64,000 nt of DNA from Candidatus Eisenbacteria bacterium (lineage in GTDB: Bacteria > Desulfobacterota > Binatia > DP-6): NCBI GenBank assembly GCA_035577985.1, contig DATJZY010000065.1:1-64000 (forward strand), written 5' to 3'. The notes under the pieces are model-generated. The model was given only the letters and a program-made list of their open reading frames with translations. It had not been told where the DNA came from and ran no database searches. The position numbers and the translations under genes were made by a program. Shown one piece after another: positions 7,827-16,334 of this stretch; the first letter of the stretch is position 1, and each line of letters opens with the position of its first letter.

Positions 7827-10800
7827 ACCAGGACGGCACGATGAAGAGATTCAGCCACGTCGAGGTGACCAGGCCCCCGACGATCACGAGCGCCATGGGC
7901 TGATCGATCTCGCCGCCGGCGTGCCCCCCCAGGAGCAGGAGGGGGACGAGGGCGATGCCGGTCACGAGGGCGGTCATGAGGATGGGGGCGAGCCGCTCGA
8001 CCGCCGCGACGATGAGCCCCGCGTGATCGAGGCGCTCGCCCCGCTCGCGCTCGACGTCGCGGAAGTGCGCGATGAGCACGATACCGTTGCGGACCGTGAT
8101 CCCGAACACCGTGACGAAGCCCACGATCGCGCCGAGGGAGAGGTGACCGCCGGCACCGACGACCACCGCCACGAGCCCCCCGACGAATGCGAGCGGTACG
8201 TTCACCATGGTGAGCGCCGCGAGGCGGATGGAGCCGAAGTCGATGAGAAGGAGGAGAAAGATGCCGAGCAGCGAGACCATGCCGAGCAGGAGGAGGCGGC
8301 GGCGCGCAGCAGTCGCCGCGGCGTACTCGCCTCCCACTTCGGCGTAGACGCCATGGGGGAGCGGGGCCGTGCGCACGACCTCGGCGACGTCGGCGGCCAC
8401 CGCGGCGAGCGAGCGGTCCCGCGCGTCGAGGCGCACGACCACCGTGCGCACGGCGTCCTCGTGCGCGATCAACGCACGCAGCGGTCCGAGCGAGACGTCG
8501 GCCACCGTGCCGAGCGCCACCGTACCGGCGCCGCCGGTGGGAACCGGGAGCGTGGCGAAGCGGATGGGGTCCGTACCGACCTCGGTCGCGACGCGCAGGA
8601 CGATGTCGGCCTGGCGTTGTCCCTCGACGAGACGGCCGACGGGCTCGCCGCCGAGGACGCTGCGGATGGCTCGTCCCACGGCGGCGGTCGAGACGCCGAG
8701 CCGCAGGAGGTCGTCGCGGCGCGGCCGCACGTGCACGCCGGGTGCTGCGAAGGCGCCGGCGGCGTGCACGTCGACGGCGCCGGGAACGTCCGCGATGCGC
8801 TCGGCCAGCAGCCGCGCGCCCTCTTCGATCGAGCCGAGCTCGGCGCCCCGCACGCGGACGACGAGCTCGGCGCCTTCGCCCTCGATCGTCTCCTCGATGC
8901 GCTCGTTCAGGTATTGCTTGACGTCGAAGGTGAAGCCCGCGATGTCCTGCACGGCGGTCGCGAGCGCCCTGGTGACGGCGGCCGCCTCGTTGCCGGACGT
9001 GAGACGCACGAGGAGCTCGCCGCGCTCGGATCCGAACGCGTGATCTTCGGCCAGCGTCGCGCGTCCGATGAACTGCGCGACCGAGCGGACCCCCGGCACG
9101 GCGAGGAGCGCGCGCGCCGCCGCCGCCCCGACGCGGGCCGTCTCGTCGAGGCCGACTCCTGGTGCGCCCGTCATGTGCAGGATGAGATTCGTCTCGTGGA
9201 ACTCGGGCAGGAACTCGAGCTGGAGCAGCGGCGCGAGCAGGATCCCGGCGACGACCGTCGCCGCCGCCGCGACGCGCATGCGGCCGGGCCGCTCGAGCAC
9301 GCGCTCGAGCGCGGCGGCGTACCGCGTTCGGAGCGCGCGGACGAGGCGCGGCACGGTGTGCTCCTTGGCGGCGTTCGGGAGCAGCAGGAGCGCCATCACC
9401 GGCGTGACCGTGAGGGCGACCGCGAGCGAGGCCATGGTCGCGAGCACGTATGCGGCCGCGAGCGGACGGAAGAGCGCACCTTCGAAGCCGCCCATGAAGA
9501 AGAGCGGCAGGAAGACGAGCGCCACCATGAACGTCGCGTAGACGACGGCGCTGCGTACCTCGACCGACGCGCGAAGCACGACCTCGCGCGCGCGCGCCGT
9601 CGGCGGGGCCGCCTGCAGCCGTCGCCAGCAGTTCTCGACGTCGATGATGGCATCGTCGACCACCTCGCCGACCGCCATCGCGAGACCACCGAGCACCATG
9701 ACGTTCAGCGTCTCGCCGAACGCGTTCAGCACGAGCACCGCCGCGAGCAGGGAGAGGGGAATGGCGACGAGGCTCGCCAGGGCGGCGCGCACGTCGCCCA
9801 GGAAGACCAGCAGGACGATCGACACGAGCACGCCCCCGACGACGAGCGCACGCGCGAGGTTTCCGATCGCGTGCTCGACGAAGGTGGCCTGGCGGAAGAG
9901 CTCGCGGTCGACGCGGACACCCGCGGGCAACACGCGTGCGAGGGCTGCCAGCGCCTCTTCGACGGCGCGCGTGACCTCGACGACGTTCACGCCCGGCTGC
10001 TTCACGACCAGCAGGAGCACACCGGGCTCGCCGTCGACGAGGGCCGTGCCGACCGGGACCGCGGCCCCCTCGCCGACGTCGGCGACGGCGCCGAGCGGCA
10101 CGGGCGGATTTCCGCGGCCGGGGATGACCGCCTGGTCGAGGTCGGCGACGCTGCGCGCGCGCCCGTCGAACCACGTCTCGAGGCGTTGACCTCTGCGATC
10201 GAGGAAGCCCGAGCCCGACGGTGCGTCCGCCGCGGTGGTCGCGGCAGCGAGGTCGTCGAGCGTCGCGCCGTAGGCCGTGAGGCGCTCGGGCGTGGTCGTG
10301 AGTTGGACCTGCCGGGTCCCCCCCCCGTAGACGACGACGTTCGCGACGCCGGGCACGGCGAGGAGGCGCGGCGTGATGGTCCAGTCCGCGAGGTCGCGCA
10401 ACACGAGCGGCGAGGTCTGCCCATCTCCACGCAGGCCGACGGCGAGGATCGTCGTGAGGACGGACGCCAGGGGGGCCACGCGTGGCCTCACCCCCGGCGG
10501 AAGCTGCTCGCTCGCCAGCGCGACGCGCTCGATCACCAGCTGCCGGGCGCGATACGGATCGGTGCCGTACGGAAAGATGGTGATCACGGTGGAGAGCCCG
10601 AGCGACGACTCCGAGCGGATCTTCGCCACGTCCGGCGTCCCTGCCAGCGCCTGCTCGAGCGGGGTCGTGACGAGCGCCTCGACGTCCTCGGCCCCGAAGC
10701 CGGGCGCTTCGCTCTGCACCTCCACGATGGGTGGCGCGAACTCGGGGAACACGTCGAGCGGGGCTACCAGGGCCGCGTGAATCCCCAGCGCGACGAGCAG

Positions 10801-10863
10801 GGTCGCGAGCAGGAGCACCACCGGCCGATGGCGCAGCGAGGTATCGACGAGCCGGCTGACCAT
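7807..10863 (-). CDS. Heavy-metal efflux RND permease (CzcA/CusA-like)
   Basis: The 1018-residue inner-membrane permease has the RND plan: one N-terminal membrane helix (HRPVVLLLATLLVALGIH), a large periplasmic loop, the helix block around 340-470, a second periplasmic loop and a final helix block. The HME-RND proton-relay motif is clear (GEVVDDAIIDVENCWRR). This subclass exports Cu(I)/Ag(I) or Zn/Co/Cd from the periplasm with proton antiport; the metal is not resolved here. ATG at 10863 is used because it starts at the conserved MVSRLVDTSLRHRP; longer frames upstream are antisense to the next gene. It lies 4 bases after CzcB and overlaps the glycosyltransferase. Confidence 0.93.
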   Translation of the reverse strand: MVSRLVDTSLRHRPVVLLLATLLVALGIHAALVAPLDVFPEFAPPIVEVQSEAPGFGAEDVEALVTTPLEQALAGTPDVAKIRSESSLGLSTVITIFPYGTDPYRARQLVIERVALASEQLPPGVRPRVAPLASVLTTILAVGLRGDGQTSPLVLRDLADWTITPRLLAVPGVANVVVYGGGTRQVQLTTTPERLTAYGATLDDLAAATTAADAPSGSGFLDRRGQRLETWFDGRARSVADLDQAVIPGRGNPPVPLGAVADVGEGAAVPVGTALVDGEPGVLLLVVKQPGVNVVEVTRAVEEALAALARVLPAGVRVDRELFRQATFVEHAIGNLARALVVGGVLVSIVLLVFLGDVRAALASLVAIPLSLLAAVLVLNAFGETLNVMVLGGLAMAVGEVVDDAIIDVENCWRRLQAAPPTARAREVVLRASVEVRSAVVYATFMVALVFLPLFFMGGFEGALFRPLAAAYVLATMASLAVALTVTPVMALLLLPNAAKEHTVPRLVRALRTRYAAALERVLERPGRMRVAAAATVVAGILLAPLLQLEFLPEFHETNLILHMTGAPGVGLDETARVGAAAARALLAVPGVRSVAQFIGRATLAEDHAFGSERGELLVRLTSGNEAAAVTRALATAVQDIAGFTFDVKQYLNERIEETIEGEGAELVVRVRGAELGSIEEGARLLAERIADVPGAVDVHAAGAFAAPGVHVRPRRDDLLRLGVSTAAVGRAIRSVLGGEPVGRLVEGQRQADIVLRVATEVGTDPIRFATLPVPTGGAGTVALGTVADVSLGPLRALIAHEDAVRTVVVRLDARDRSLAAVAADVAEVVRTAPLPHGVYAEVGGEYAAATAARRRLLLLGMVSLLGIFLLLLIDFGSIRLAALTMVNVPLAFVGGLVAVVVGAGGHLSLGAIVGFVTVFGITVRNGIVLIAHFRDVERERGERLDHAGLIVAAVERLAPILMTALVTGIALVPLLLLGGHAGGEIDQPMALVIVGGLVTSTWLNLFIVPSWYARARR

Positions 10864-10867
10864 CAGC

Positions 10868-11752
10868 TCAATCGCCGCCGCCGGCTGCGAGCGCGGCGGC
10901 GGAGAGCAGGCTCGCGGCGCCGGTCGTCGCCACGCGCGCGCCGGCTGCGAGGCCCGACGTGATCTCAGCCACACCGTCGCGGATCACGCCCAGTGTGACC
11001 TGTGTCGCCGAGTAGCCGCCGTGTCCGTCGTCCACGAAGACGAGGGCGCGGCGGTCGTCGTATACGACCGCGGCCTCGGGGACGGTGACACCCTCGTGCG
11101 GCGTTCCCACCTCGATTGCGACGGAACCCGTCATGCCCGGCAGCAGCCGGTGCTGGGGATCCGTCACGCGCACGCGAACCGGCGCGGTGCGCGACGTCTG
11201 GTCGACATAGGACGGCGCGCCGTCGACGGTGCCCTCGAACGTCTCCCGTGGCGTCGTGTCGGACATGAAGCGCGCGTCGGCCCCGGCGGCGACGAGCCCG
11301 ACCGCCTCCTGGGGTACGCGGGCGACGACCCACGCCGTCGCGGGCGGCGTGCCGGCGGCGTCGGGGCGGCCGCCGAGGCTCGCAACGACCTGCCGCGCGC
11401 GCTCCGCCGCGGAGCGCGCGCTCGCCTCCTCGGCCAGCGCGGCGTCGAGGTCCTTCTTCGGTGCGACCGCCTGCGCGAGCGCCTGCAGCCGAGCGACCTG
11501 CTGCGTCGCCAGACGCAGGCGCGCCTCGGCCGCGGCGAGGTCGTTGCGGGCGTCACGGGCCTCCGGCGTGAGGCCGTCGGGCGCGACGGTTCCGGGCATT
11601 CGCACGACGTCGCGGATGGGCGCGGTCGCGGCGACGGCGGTTTCGAGTCCCGGCACGGTCGGCTTTGCAGCTTCGTGGTCTGCGGGATCACGCGTGCACG
11701 CCAAGGCGAGCGCCGCGAGGACGAGCGCAACGTGGCGGACCGCCATCACCAT
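10868..11752 (-). CDS. RND periplasmic adaptor lipoprotein (CzcB-like), shortened
   Basis: The 294-residue protein is a HlyD/CzcB-type adaptor linking the RND permease to the outer-membrane channel. The N-terminus is a lipoprotein signal ending in the lipobox LALAC. A coiled coil spans about residues 67-123 and a beta-barrel domain follows (YVDQTSRTAPVRVRV, LLPGMTGSVAIEVG). The usual first half of the lipoyl domain, expected between VRMPGTVAPDG and the coil, appears to be missing, which explains the short length. ATG at 11752 is given; the ATG at 11746 shares bases with the stop of CzcC (TGATG) and fits coupling equally well. Confidence 0.88.
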   Translation of the reverse strand: MVMAVRHVALVLAALALACTRDPADHEAAKPTVPGLETAVAATAPIRDVVRMPGTVAPDGLTPEARDARNDLAAAEARLRLATQQVARLQALAQAVAPKKDLDAALAEEASARSAAERARQVVASLGGRPDAAGTPPATAWVVARVPQEAVGLVAAGADARFMSDTTPRETFEGTVDGAPSYVDQTSRTAPVRVRVTDPQHRLLPGMTGSVAIEVGTPHEGVTVPEAAVVYDDRRALVFVDDGHGGYSATQVTLGVIRDGVAEITSGLAAGARVATTGAASLLSAAALAAGGGD

Positions 11753-12972
11753 GGATCCTCCCCGACCGCTTCGATCAGCTCGGCTTCGGCCTCGCGCAGG
11801 GCGAGCCAGGCATCGACGGCAGAGCGCCGGGTCGCCCGCAGGCGGTCTTGCTGGTTCAGGACCTCGGGCAGGCCGAGGTATCCGCTCGCGAGCGCCCGTG
11901 CGAGGCTCGTATGAGCGGCGTCGACGGTGGGCAGCGTCTCGGTGCGGTAGCGTCCCCAGGTCGCGCGGGCCGCGCGCTCGTGGGCGAGCGCGGTCCCGAC
12001 GTCGCGTGGAATCTGGCGCTCGAGCCGCACCACGTCCGCCGCCGCAGACGCCGCCTGTCCCCGGAGATCGGTCTCCGTGCCCTGCTGGCGGTTCCAGATC
12101 GGCAGCGGGATCTCGACCTCGCCGCCGGCGAGCGTCTCTTCGCCGTTCTCGTGGCTGTAGAAGCCGCGGAAGGTCGGATTCGGAACCAGGCCGCTACGGC
12201 GTGCGACGTCGGCTTCGCCGTCCAGGCGATCGCGCTCGGCGCGCGCCGCGGCGAGATCGGGTCGCACGGCGAGCGCACGCGCGACGAGGGCGGCCTCGGG
12301 AGGCGTCGGCGGCCGTGGATCGTCGGTCGCCGTCACGGCGAAGGTCTCGTCGGGTGGGGCGCCGATCGCGAGCGCGACGCGGCGCTGGGCGCGCACCACT
12401 TCGACGTCCGAGCTCGTGGCGTCTTCTCGTTGCTTCAGCGCGTCGATGCGTGCGAGCTCGACGTCGAGACCGCTCGCGTCGCCGTGCGCGAGACGGGTGG
12501 CCATGGCGTCGGCGAGCTGCTTCGATTCGGTTGCGGCCTCGGCGTCGATCACGCGGCGGCGCTGGGCGGCGACGAGTCCGGCGAAGGCGCGCCGCACCTC
12601 GGCGTCGACCGTGCGCTCGCGATCGGCGAGCAGCCGCTCGGCGCGATCGACGCCGTGGCGGGCCGCGCCGACGCGCAAGCCGCGCTGGCCGCCGACCTCC
12701 ACCTCCTGAGCGACGGTGACGGCGTTGTCGACGTTGGTCGCGTGCGGAATGTGGTGATGCGTGCCGCTCGCGGCGACCGTCGGATTGGACGGGAAGAGGC
12801 CGGCCTGCACGAGCCGCCCGCGCGCGGCGTCGAGGTCGGCACGGGCCGCGGCGATGTCGGGGCTGTCGGCGTGCGCGCGCGCGAGCGCGCCCGCCAGCGT
12901 GAGCGGCTCGGCGCCCCGAGCGGACGCCGCGCCGAGGACGAGGCCCGCCGCCAGGGCGGCCGTGCGGATCAT
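11746..12972 (-). CDS. Outer-membrane efflux protein (CzcC/TolC-like)
   Basis: The 408-residue protein has a signal peptide (AALAAGLVLGAASARGA) and two repeated outer-membrane-efflux domains rich in Ala and Arg heptads, with family landmarks such as LARAHADSPDIAAARADL near the N-terminus and LVPNPTFRGFYSHE in the second half. It should form the trimeric outer-membrane channel of the RND pump. ATG at 12972 overlaps the kinase stop (ATGA) and begins exactly at the signal peptide; the longer open frame upstream lacks a signal peptide and overlaps the kinase. A His-rich stretch (GTHHHIPHATN) near the N-terminus may bind metal; that is inference. Confidence 0.9.
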   Translation of the reverse strand: MIRTAALAAGLVLGAASARGAEPLTLAGALARAHADSPDIAAARADLDAARGRLVQAGLFPSNPTVAASGTHHHIPHATNVDNAVTVAQEVEVGGQRGLRVGAARHGVDRAERLLADRERTVDAEVRRAFAGLVAAQRRRVIDAEAATESKQLADAMATRLAHGDASGLDVELARIDALKQREDATSSDVEVVRAQRRVALAIGAPPDETFAVTATDDPRPPTPPEAALVARALAVRPDLAAARAERDRLDGEADVARRSGLVPNPTFRGFYSHENGEETLAGGEVEIPLPIWNRQQGTETDLRGQAASAAADVVRLERQIPRDVGTALAHERAARATWGRYRTETLPTVDAAHTSLARALASGYLGLPEVLNQQDRLRATRRSAVDAWLALREAEAELIEAVGEDPW

Positions 12973-14342
12973 GCGGGCTCGCCGCCTCGCGCGAGGGGCA
13001 GGGTGACGGTGACGGTCGTTCCGGCGCCCGGCTCGCTCGCCAGCAGGATCTCGCCGCGGTGCCGGGACACGATCTCCCGGCACAGCGCCAGGCCGAGACC
13101 CGCACCGCCTTCCGCGGTCGCGCCACGGTAGAAGCGCTCGAAGACGCGAGGCTGCTCGGACGCCGGGATGCCGGGACCCTCGTCGTGCGCGCGGATGCAG
13201 GCGTGCCCGTTGCGGCGTGCCACGGCGAGGTCGACGTTCGCCCCGGGCGGCGTGTGGTGGAACGCGTTGTCGACCAGGTTGAGGATCAGGCGCTTCAAGA
13301 GGTCGGGGTCGCCCACCACGGTGACGTGGTCGTCGGCGCGAAGGGCGAAGCGGCGGCCCTGCTCCTGCGCCACCGGCTCGAACGAGTCGGCGACCTCGCG
13401 GGCGAGCTGTCCGAGGTCGACCGTGTGATCGCGCTCGCGTGCATGACCGGGATCGCCCTCGACGGCGCTCAAGGTGAGCAGGGTCTCTGCGAGCCGGCCG
13501 AGGCGCTCGGTCTGCTCGAGCGCGTCGAGCAGGTCGTCACGATACGCCGACGCGTCGCGCGACGACGCGAGGCCCACCTCGAGCCGCGTGCGGAGCGCGG
13601 CGATCGGCGTTCGCAGCTCGTGGGCCGCGTCGGCGGTGAAGCGCCGGAGGTGTCCGATCGCCGATTCCAGCCGCGCGAGCACGCGGTTCAGCACCGCGGC
13701 CAGCCGATCGACCTCGCTCGTATTGCGCTGCTCGAGGCGCCGGCCGAGTGATCCCGCTTCGATCGTCTCGAGCTCCGCCGCGAGCCGCTCGAGCTCGCTC
13801 GTCGCCCGGGTCGTGATCGCCCAGGCGAGGCCGGCCAGGATGGCGAGCGAGAGCGCGGCGGAGACGGCAATCATGAGGCGCGCGCGCCGGATCGTCGCCT
13901 TCGGGTGCTCCACCTGGACGCCGATCGCGATGCTCCCCCCGTCGGGCAGGGTGTCGACGACGGTGCGCGTGCCGCGCGCCTCGTCCATCACCAGGCGCTG
14001 ATCGGCGTCCGGTCCCACCGTCCCCGTGTTCCCGAGGTCCGCGGGCACCGGCCCGTAGCTCGCGACGACCCAGCCGTCCGCCGAGGTCACGCGAACGAAC
14101 TTGCCCGGACCCAGGTCCTCCTCGCGGCCGATCAGCGCGACCGCGGGCGCGAGGTCGTTCTGGTTCATCTTCACGATCGCGGCCAGGGTCTCCGCCTCCT
14201 CGGAGAGTCGCGAGTCGAGCGGGCTCCAGACGGTACGCTCGATGAGGATGCTCGTGGCGATCGCGGTCCCGAGCACGACGAGCCCCGCGAAGACCGCGAA
14301 CGTCACCGTCAGCTGGACGCGAAGGCTGCGCGGTGTCCTCAT
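12969..14342 (-). CDS. Sensor histidine kinase (CusS/CzcS-like)
   Basis: The 457-residue membrane kinase has a first helix at about 11-34, a periplasmic sensor region of about 120 residues, a second helix at about 154-178, a HAMP segment, HisKA with phosphoacceptor His241 (ADAAHELRTPIAAL) and an ATPase domain with LILNLVDNAFHHTPPG, DEGPGIP and GGAGLGLALC. Its place beside an OmpR-type regulator and a CzcCBA pump implies it senses periplasmic metal. It overlaps both neighbours by ATGA junctions (14339-14342 and 12969-12972). Confidence 0.92.
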   Translation of the reverse strand: MRTPRSLRVQLTVTFAVFAGLVVLGTAIATSILIERTVWSPLDSRLSEEAETLAAIVKMNQNDLAPAVALIGREEDLGPGKFVRVTSADGWVVASYGPVPADLGNTGTVGPDADQRLVMDEARGTRTVVDTLPDGGSIAIGVQVEHPKATIRRARLMIAVSAALSLAILAGLAWAITTRATSELERLAAELETIEAGSLGRRLEQRNTSEVDRLAAVLNRVLARLESAIGHLRRFTADAAHELRTPIAALRTRLEVGLASSRDASAYRDDLLDALEQTERLGRLAETLLTLSAVEGDPGHARERDHTVDLGQLAREVADSFEPVAQEQGRRFALRADDHVTVVGDPDLLKRLILNLVDNAFHHTPPGANVDLAVARRNGHACIRAHDEGPGIPASEQPRVFERFYRGATAEGGAGLGLALCREIVSRHRGEILLASEPGAGTTVTVTLPLARGGEPA

Positions 14343-15016
14343 CCGGCACGCTCGCCGAGGATGAACCCGGCGCCGCGGATCGTGTGCAGGAGCGGAGGGC
14401 GCCCGCTCACGTCGAGCTTGCGGCGCACGCGGCTCACGTGCACGTCGACGAGGTTGGAGATTCCCTCGTAGCTCTCGTCCCAGCAGCTCTCGAGGAGCGC
14501 GGAACGGGTCACGAGCTCGCCGCTGTGACGCATCAGGTACTCGAGGATGGCGAACTCCTTCGCGGTGAGGGAAACGACCGTGTCGCCGCGCCGCACCTCG
14601 AAGCGCGCCGGATCGAGCTCCAGATCGCCGACGCGCAGGACGGTGCCGGACACGACGGTGCCGCGCCGCAGGAGCGCCCGAACGCGCGCCAGCAGCTCGG
14701 AGAGCGCGAACGGCTTGGTGAGGTAGTCGTCCGCCCCGGCGTCGAGGCCCGCCACGCGGTCGGGCACCGTGGCACGCGCCGTCAGCATGAGGATCGGGAT
14801 CGTGTCCTGTCGCTCGCGCAGCTTCCGCGTGAGCGCGAGGCCGGCCATGCCGGGCAGGCCGAGGTCGAGGATCAGCAGGTCGTACGGCGCGAGCCCCATC
14901 AGCTCGAGCGCGCGTTCGGCGGTCCTGGCGTGATCGACCGCGAAGCTGGCGGTGGCCAAACCATCGACGAGGGCCTTCACCAGGGCCGCGTCGTCTTCGA
15001 CCAGAAGCACCCGCAT
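14339..15016 (-). CDS. OmpR-family response regulator (CusR/CzcR-like)
   Basis: A receiver domain (Glu7-Asp8-Asp9, phosphoacceptor Asp51 in LILDLGLPG, Lys in YLTKPFAL) is followed by a winged-helix trans_reg_C domain (LTAKEFAILEYLMRHSGELV, then VDVHVSRVRRKLD). At 225 residues it is standard for the OmpR family. It is the first gene of the efflux operon, and family members bind tandem 10-11 bp direct repeats near the promoter of the operon they control. A matching tandem repeat lies at 15067-15088. Confidence 0.93.
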   Translation of the reverse strand: MRVLLVEDDAALVKALVDGLATASFAVDHARTAERALELMGLAPYDLLILDLGLPGMAGLALTRKLRERQDTIPILMLTARATVPDRVAGLDAGADDYLTKPFALSELLARVRALLRRGTVVSGTVLRVGDLELDPARFEVRRGDTVVSLTAKEFAILEYLMRHSGELVTRSALLESCWDESYEGISNLVDVHVSRVRRKLDVSGRPPLLHTIRGAGFILGERAG

Positions 15017-15031
15017 GTTCGAGCGTTTGGG

Positions 15032-15088
15032 TCTATAGCGGACGGGCGCGGGGGGTAGAAAGGGAGGGCTTCACCGTGGCTTCACGGT
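15032..15088 (-). promoter_or_regulatory. Candidate promoter and tandem-repeat operator of the efflux operon
   Basis: On the minus strand TATAGA (15037-15032) sits 15 bases before the regulator start, a fair -10. Further upstream are two adjacent 11-mers on the plus strand, GGCTTCACCGT (15067-15077) and GGCTTCACGGT (15078-15088), differing at one base. Head-to-tail 11-bp repeats are the usual OmpR-family binding pattern. The site lies between the regulator and the divergent methyltransferase gene, so it could affect both. Confidence 0.45.
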
Positions 15089-15110
15089 ACGCCTGATAAA
15101 CCCGCCCACC

Positions 15111-15674
15111 GTGCCGACGAATCGGCCGAACCGGGCCCTCGTGCTCCTCTCGCGTTGGCGGATCAACATCGGGTGGCTCTCGCTCCTGTTCATCCCGCTC
15201 GCCAAGCCCACGATCGGCACGACCCTGGCCTGGCTGCCGCTGCTCGCCGCCGGTGTGGCGCTGCGCGTGTGGGCGCGCGGCCACCTCGTACGCGCGCAGC
15301 GTGTCACCGACACCGGTCCCTACGCCCTCGTCCGCCACCCGCTCTATCTCGGCAGCCTGATGATCGCGCTCGCGTTCGCGTTCATGACGCGGGTTCCGCT
15401 GGCGCCGGTCGTGATCACTGCCGTCTTCCTTCTGATGTACGTGCCGAAGGCCCTGCGTGAGGAGGCGTACCTCACAAAGCGCTTCGGCGCGCAGTACGTC
15501 GCCTATCAGGATCGCGTCGGAGCCTTCGTGCCCCGCGTCCTGCCGACGGGACTCGGCGACTTGAGCTTCACGTGGGAGCGCGTGCTCGGGCACCGCGAGT
15601 GGAAGACGTGGATGGGTATCGCGGCGCTGCTCACGTTCATGTTCGTGCGTGCCGCCACCATGACGATGCACTGA
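15111..15674 (+). CDS. Isoprenylcysteine methyltransferase-like membrane protein
   Basis: The 187-residue membrane protein has about four to five hydrophobic segments and the ICMT/PEMT signature VTDTGPYALVRHPLYLGSL near residues 64-82, which binds S-adenosylmethionine in this superfamily. Bacterial members methylate small molecules or lipids; the substrate is unknown. The start is GTG at 15111, chosen because the protein then begins just before the first helix; no strong ribosome site is seen. It is divergent from the metal-response regulator and shares that short control region. Confidence 0.75.
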   Translation: MPTNRPNRALVLLSRWRINIGWLSLLFIPLAKPTIGTTLAWLPLLAAGVALRVWARGHLVRAQRVTDTGPYALVRHPLYLGSLMIALAFAFMTRVPLAPVVITAVFLLMYVPKALREEAYLTKRFGAQYVAYQDRVGAFVPRVLPTGLGDLSFTWERVLGHREWKTWMGIAALLTFMFVRAATMTMH

Positions 15675-15809
15675 AGGTGCCGCGCGGCCGGGGGCGGGAC
15701 TCCGGCTTCGGCTCGGCGCGAAGAGAAAGAGACCCCCCGTCTCGATGCAGTCGGCGCGCCGGGCGTCGAAGCTTTCGTCTCGCCCTCGACCGGGCGGCAT
15801 TTTCGCGAG

Positions 15810-15869
15810 AGTGGGACGTGGGTGGCACGCGCGACCGGAGTGCGGCGGCCGGCGAAGCCGGCGCCGCAT
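15810..15869 (+). repeat. Dispersed hairpin repeat, copy C (partial)
   Basis: GCGAGAGTGGGACG, GGCACGCGCGACCGG and the bulged hairpin TGCGGC(G)GCCGGC-GAA-GCCGGCGCCGCA (15841-15868) repeat the right half of copies A and B, including the extra G in the left arm. Hairpin 1 is absent. It lies between the ICMT-like and PaaI genes; the rest of this 236-base spacer holds no ORF I can support. Confidence 0.6.
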
Positions 15870-15910
15870 ACAGGAACGCGCGCGGATCAGGCGTCCGCGA
15901 GGGACTCTTC

Positions 15911-16330
15911 TCAGGTGCGGTGGGTGAGCTTGTAGGTGACCAGGGCGCGGGCGATGTCGGTGGCGGCGGCGTCGGCCACGGTGACTTCGCAGACGACGAT
16001 CGACTGGCCGCGTTGGAGGATTCGGCCGGTGGCGAGCAGGTCGCGGCCGCTTGCGCCGTTCAAGTAGTTGATGGTGAGACCGACGGTCGTGCCGCGCGGA
16101 CCGCGGGTGACGTCGGCGCCGGACCAGGCGGTCGCGGTTGCGGTCGCGTCGATGAGTGCGGCGATTGCGCCACCGTGCACGAGGTCGCCGAAGGTCGTGA
16201 TCTCCGGCCGGAACGGCAGGCGCACCTGCACGCGGTCGGTTTCGTTCGCCACCGGCTCGAGGGCGAGCAGACGTCCCAGCGGGGCGGCGACGATGGCGTT
16301 GCGGATGAGGGCGTCGAGCTCGGGGCTCAT
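15911..16330 (-). CDS. PaaI-family hotdog thioesterase
   Basis: A 139-residue single hotdog domain with the family core FGDLVHGGAIAALIDATA (the HGG turn and helix) and the strand GTTVGLTINYLNGA. These enzymes hydrolyse small aromatic or aliphatic acyl-CoA in the cytoplasm. ATG at 16330 starts at MSPELDALIRNA, which fits the domain; the longer open frame runs into the amidase gene. It lies 4 bases downstream of the amidase gene, so the two probably share a transcript. Confidence 0.85.
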   Translation of the reverse strand: MSPELDALIRNAIVAAPLGRLLALEPVANETDRVQVRLPFRPEITTFGDLVHGGAIAALIDATATATAWSGADVTRGPRGTTVGLTINYLNGASGRDLLATGRILQRGQSIVVCEVTVADAAATDIARALVTYKLTHRT

Positions 16331-16334
16331 GCGC

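Noticed and set aside
7546-10962. A 1138-residue open frame on the plus strand
   Set aside because: It lies antisense to the CzcA-like gene, is rich in Arg, Asp, Glu and Gly with no domain, and reflects the lack of stops in GC-rich DNA.
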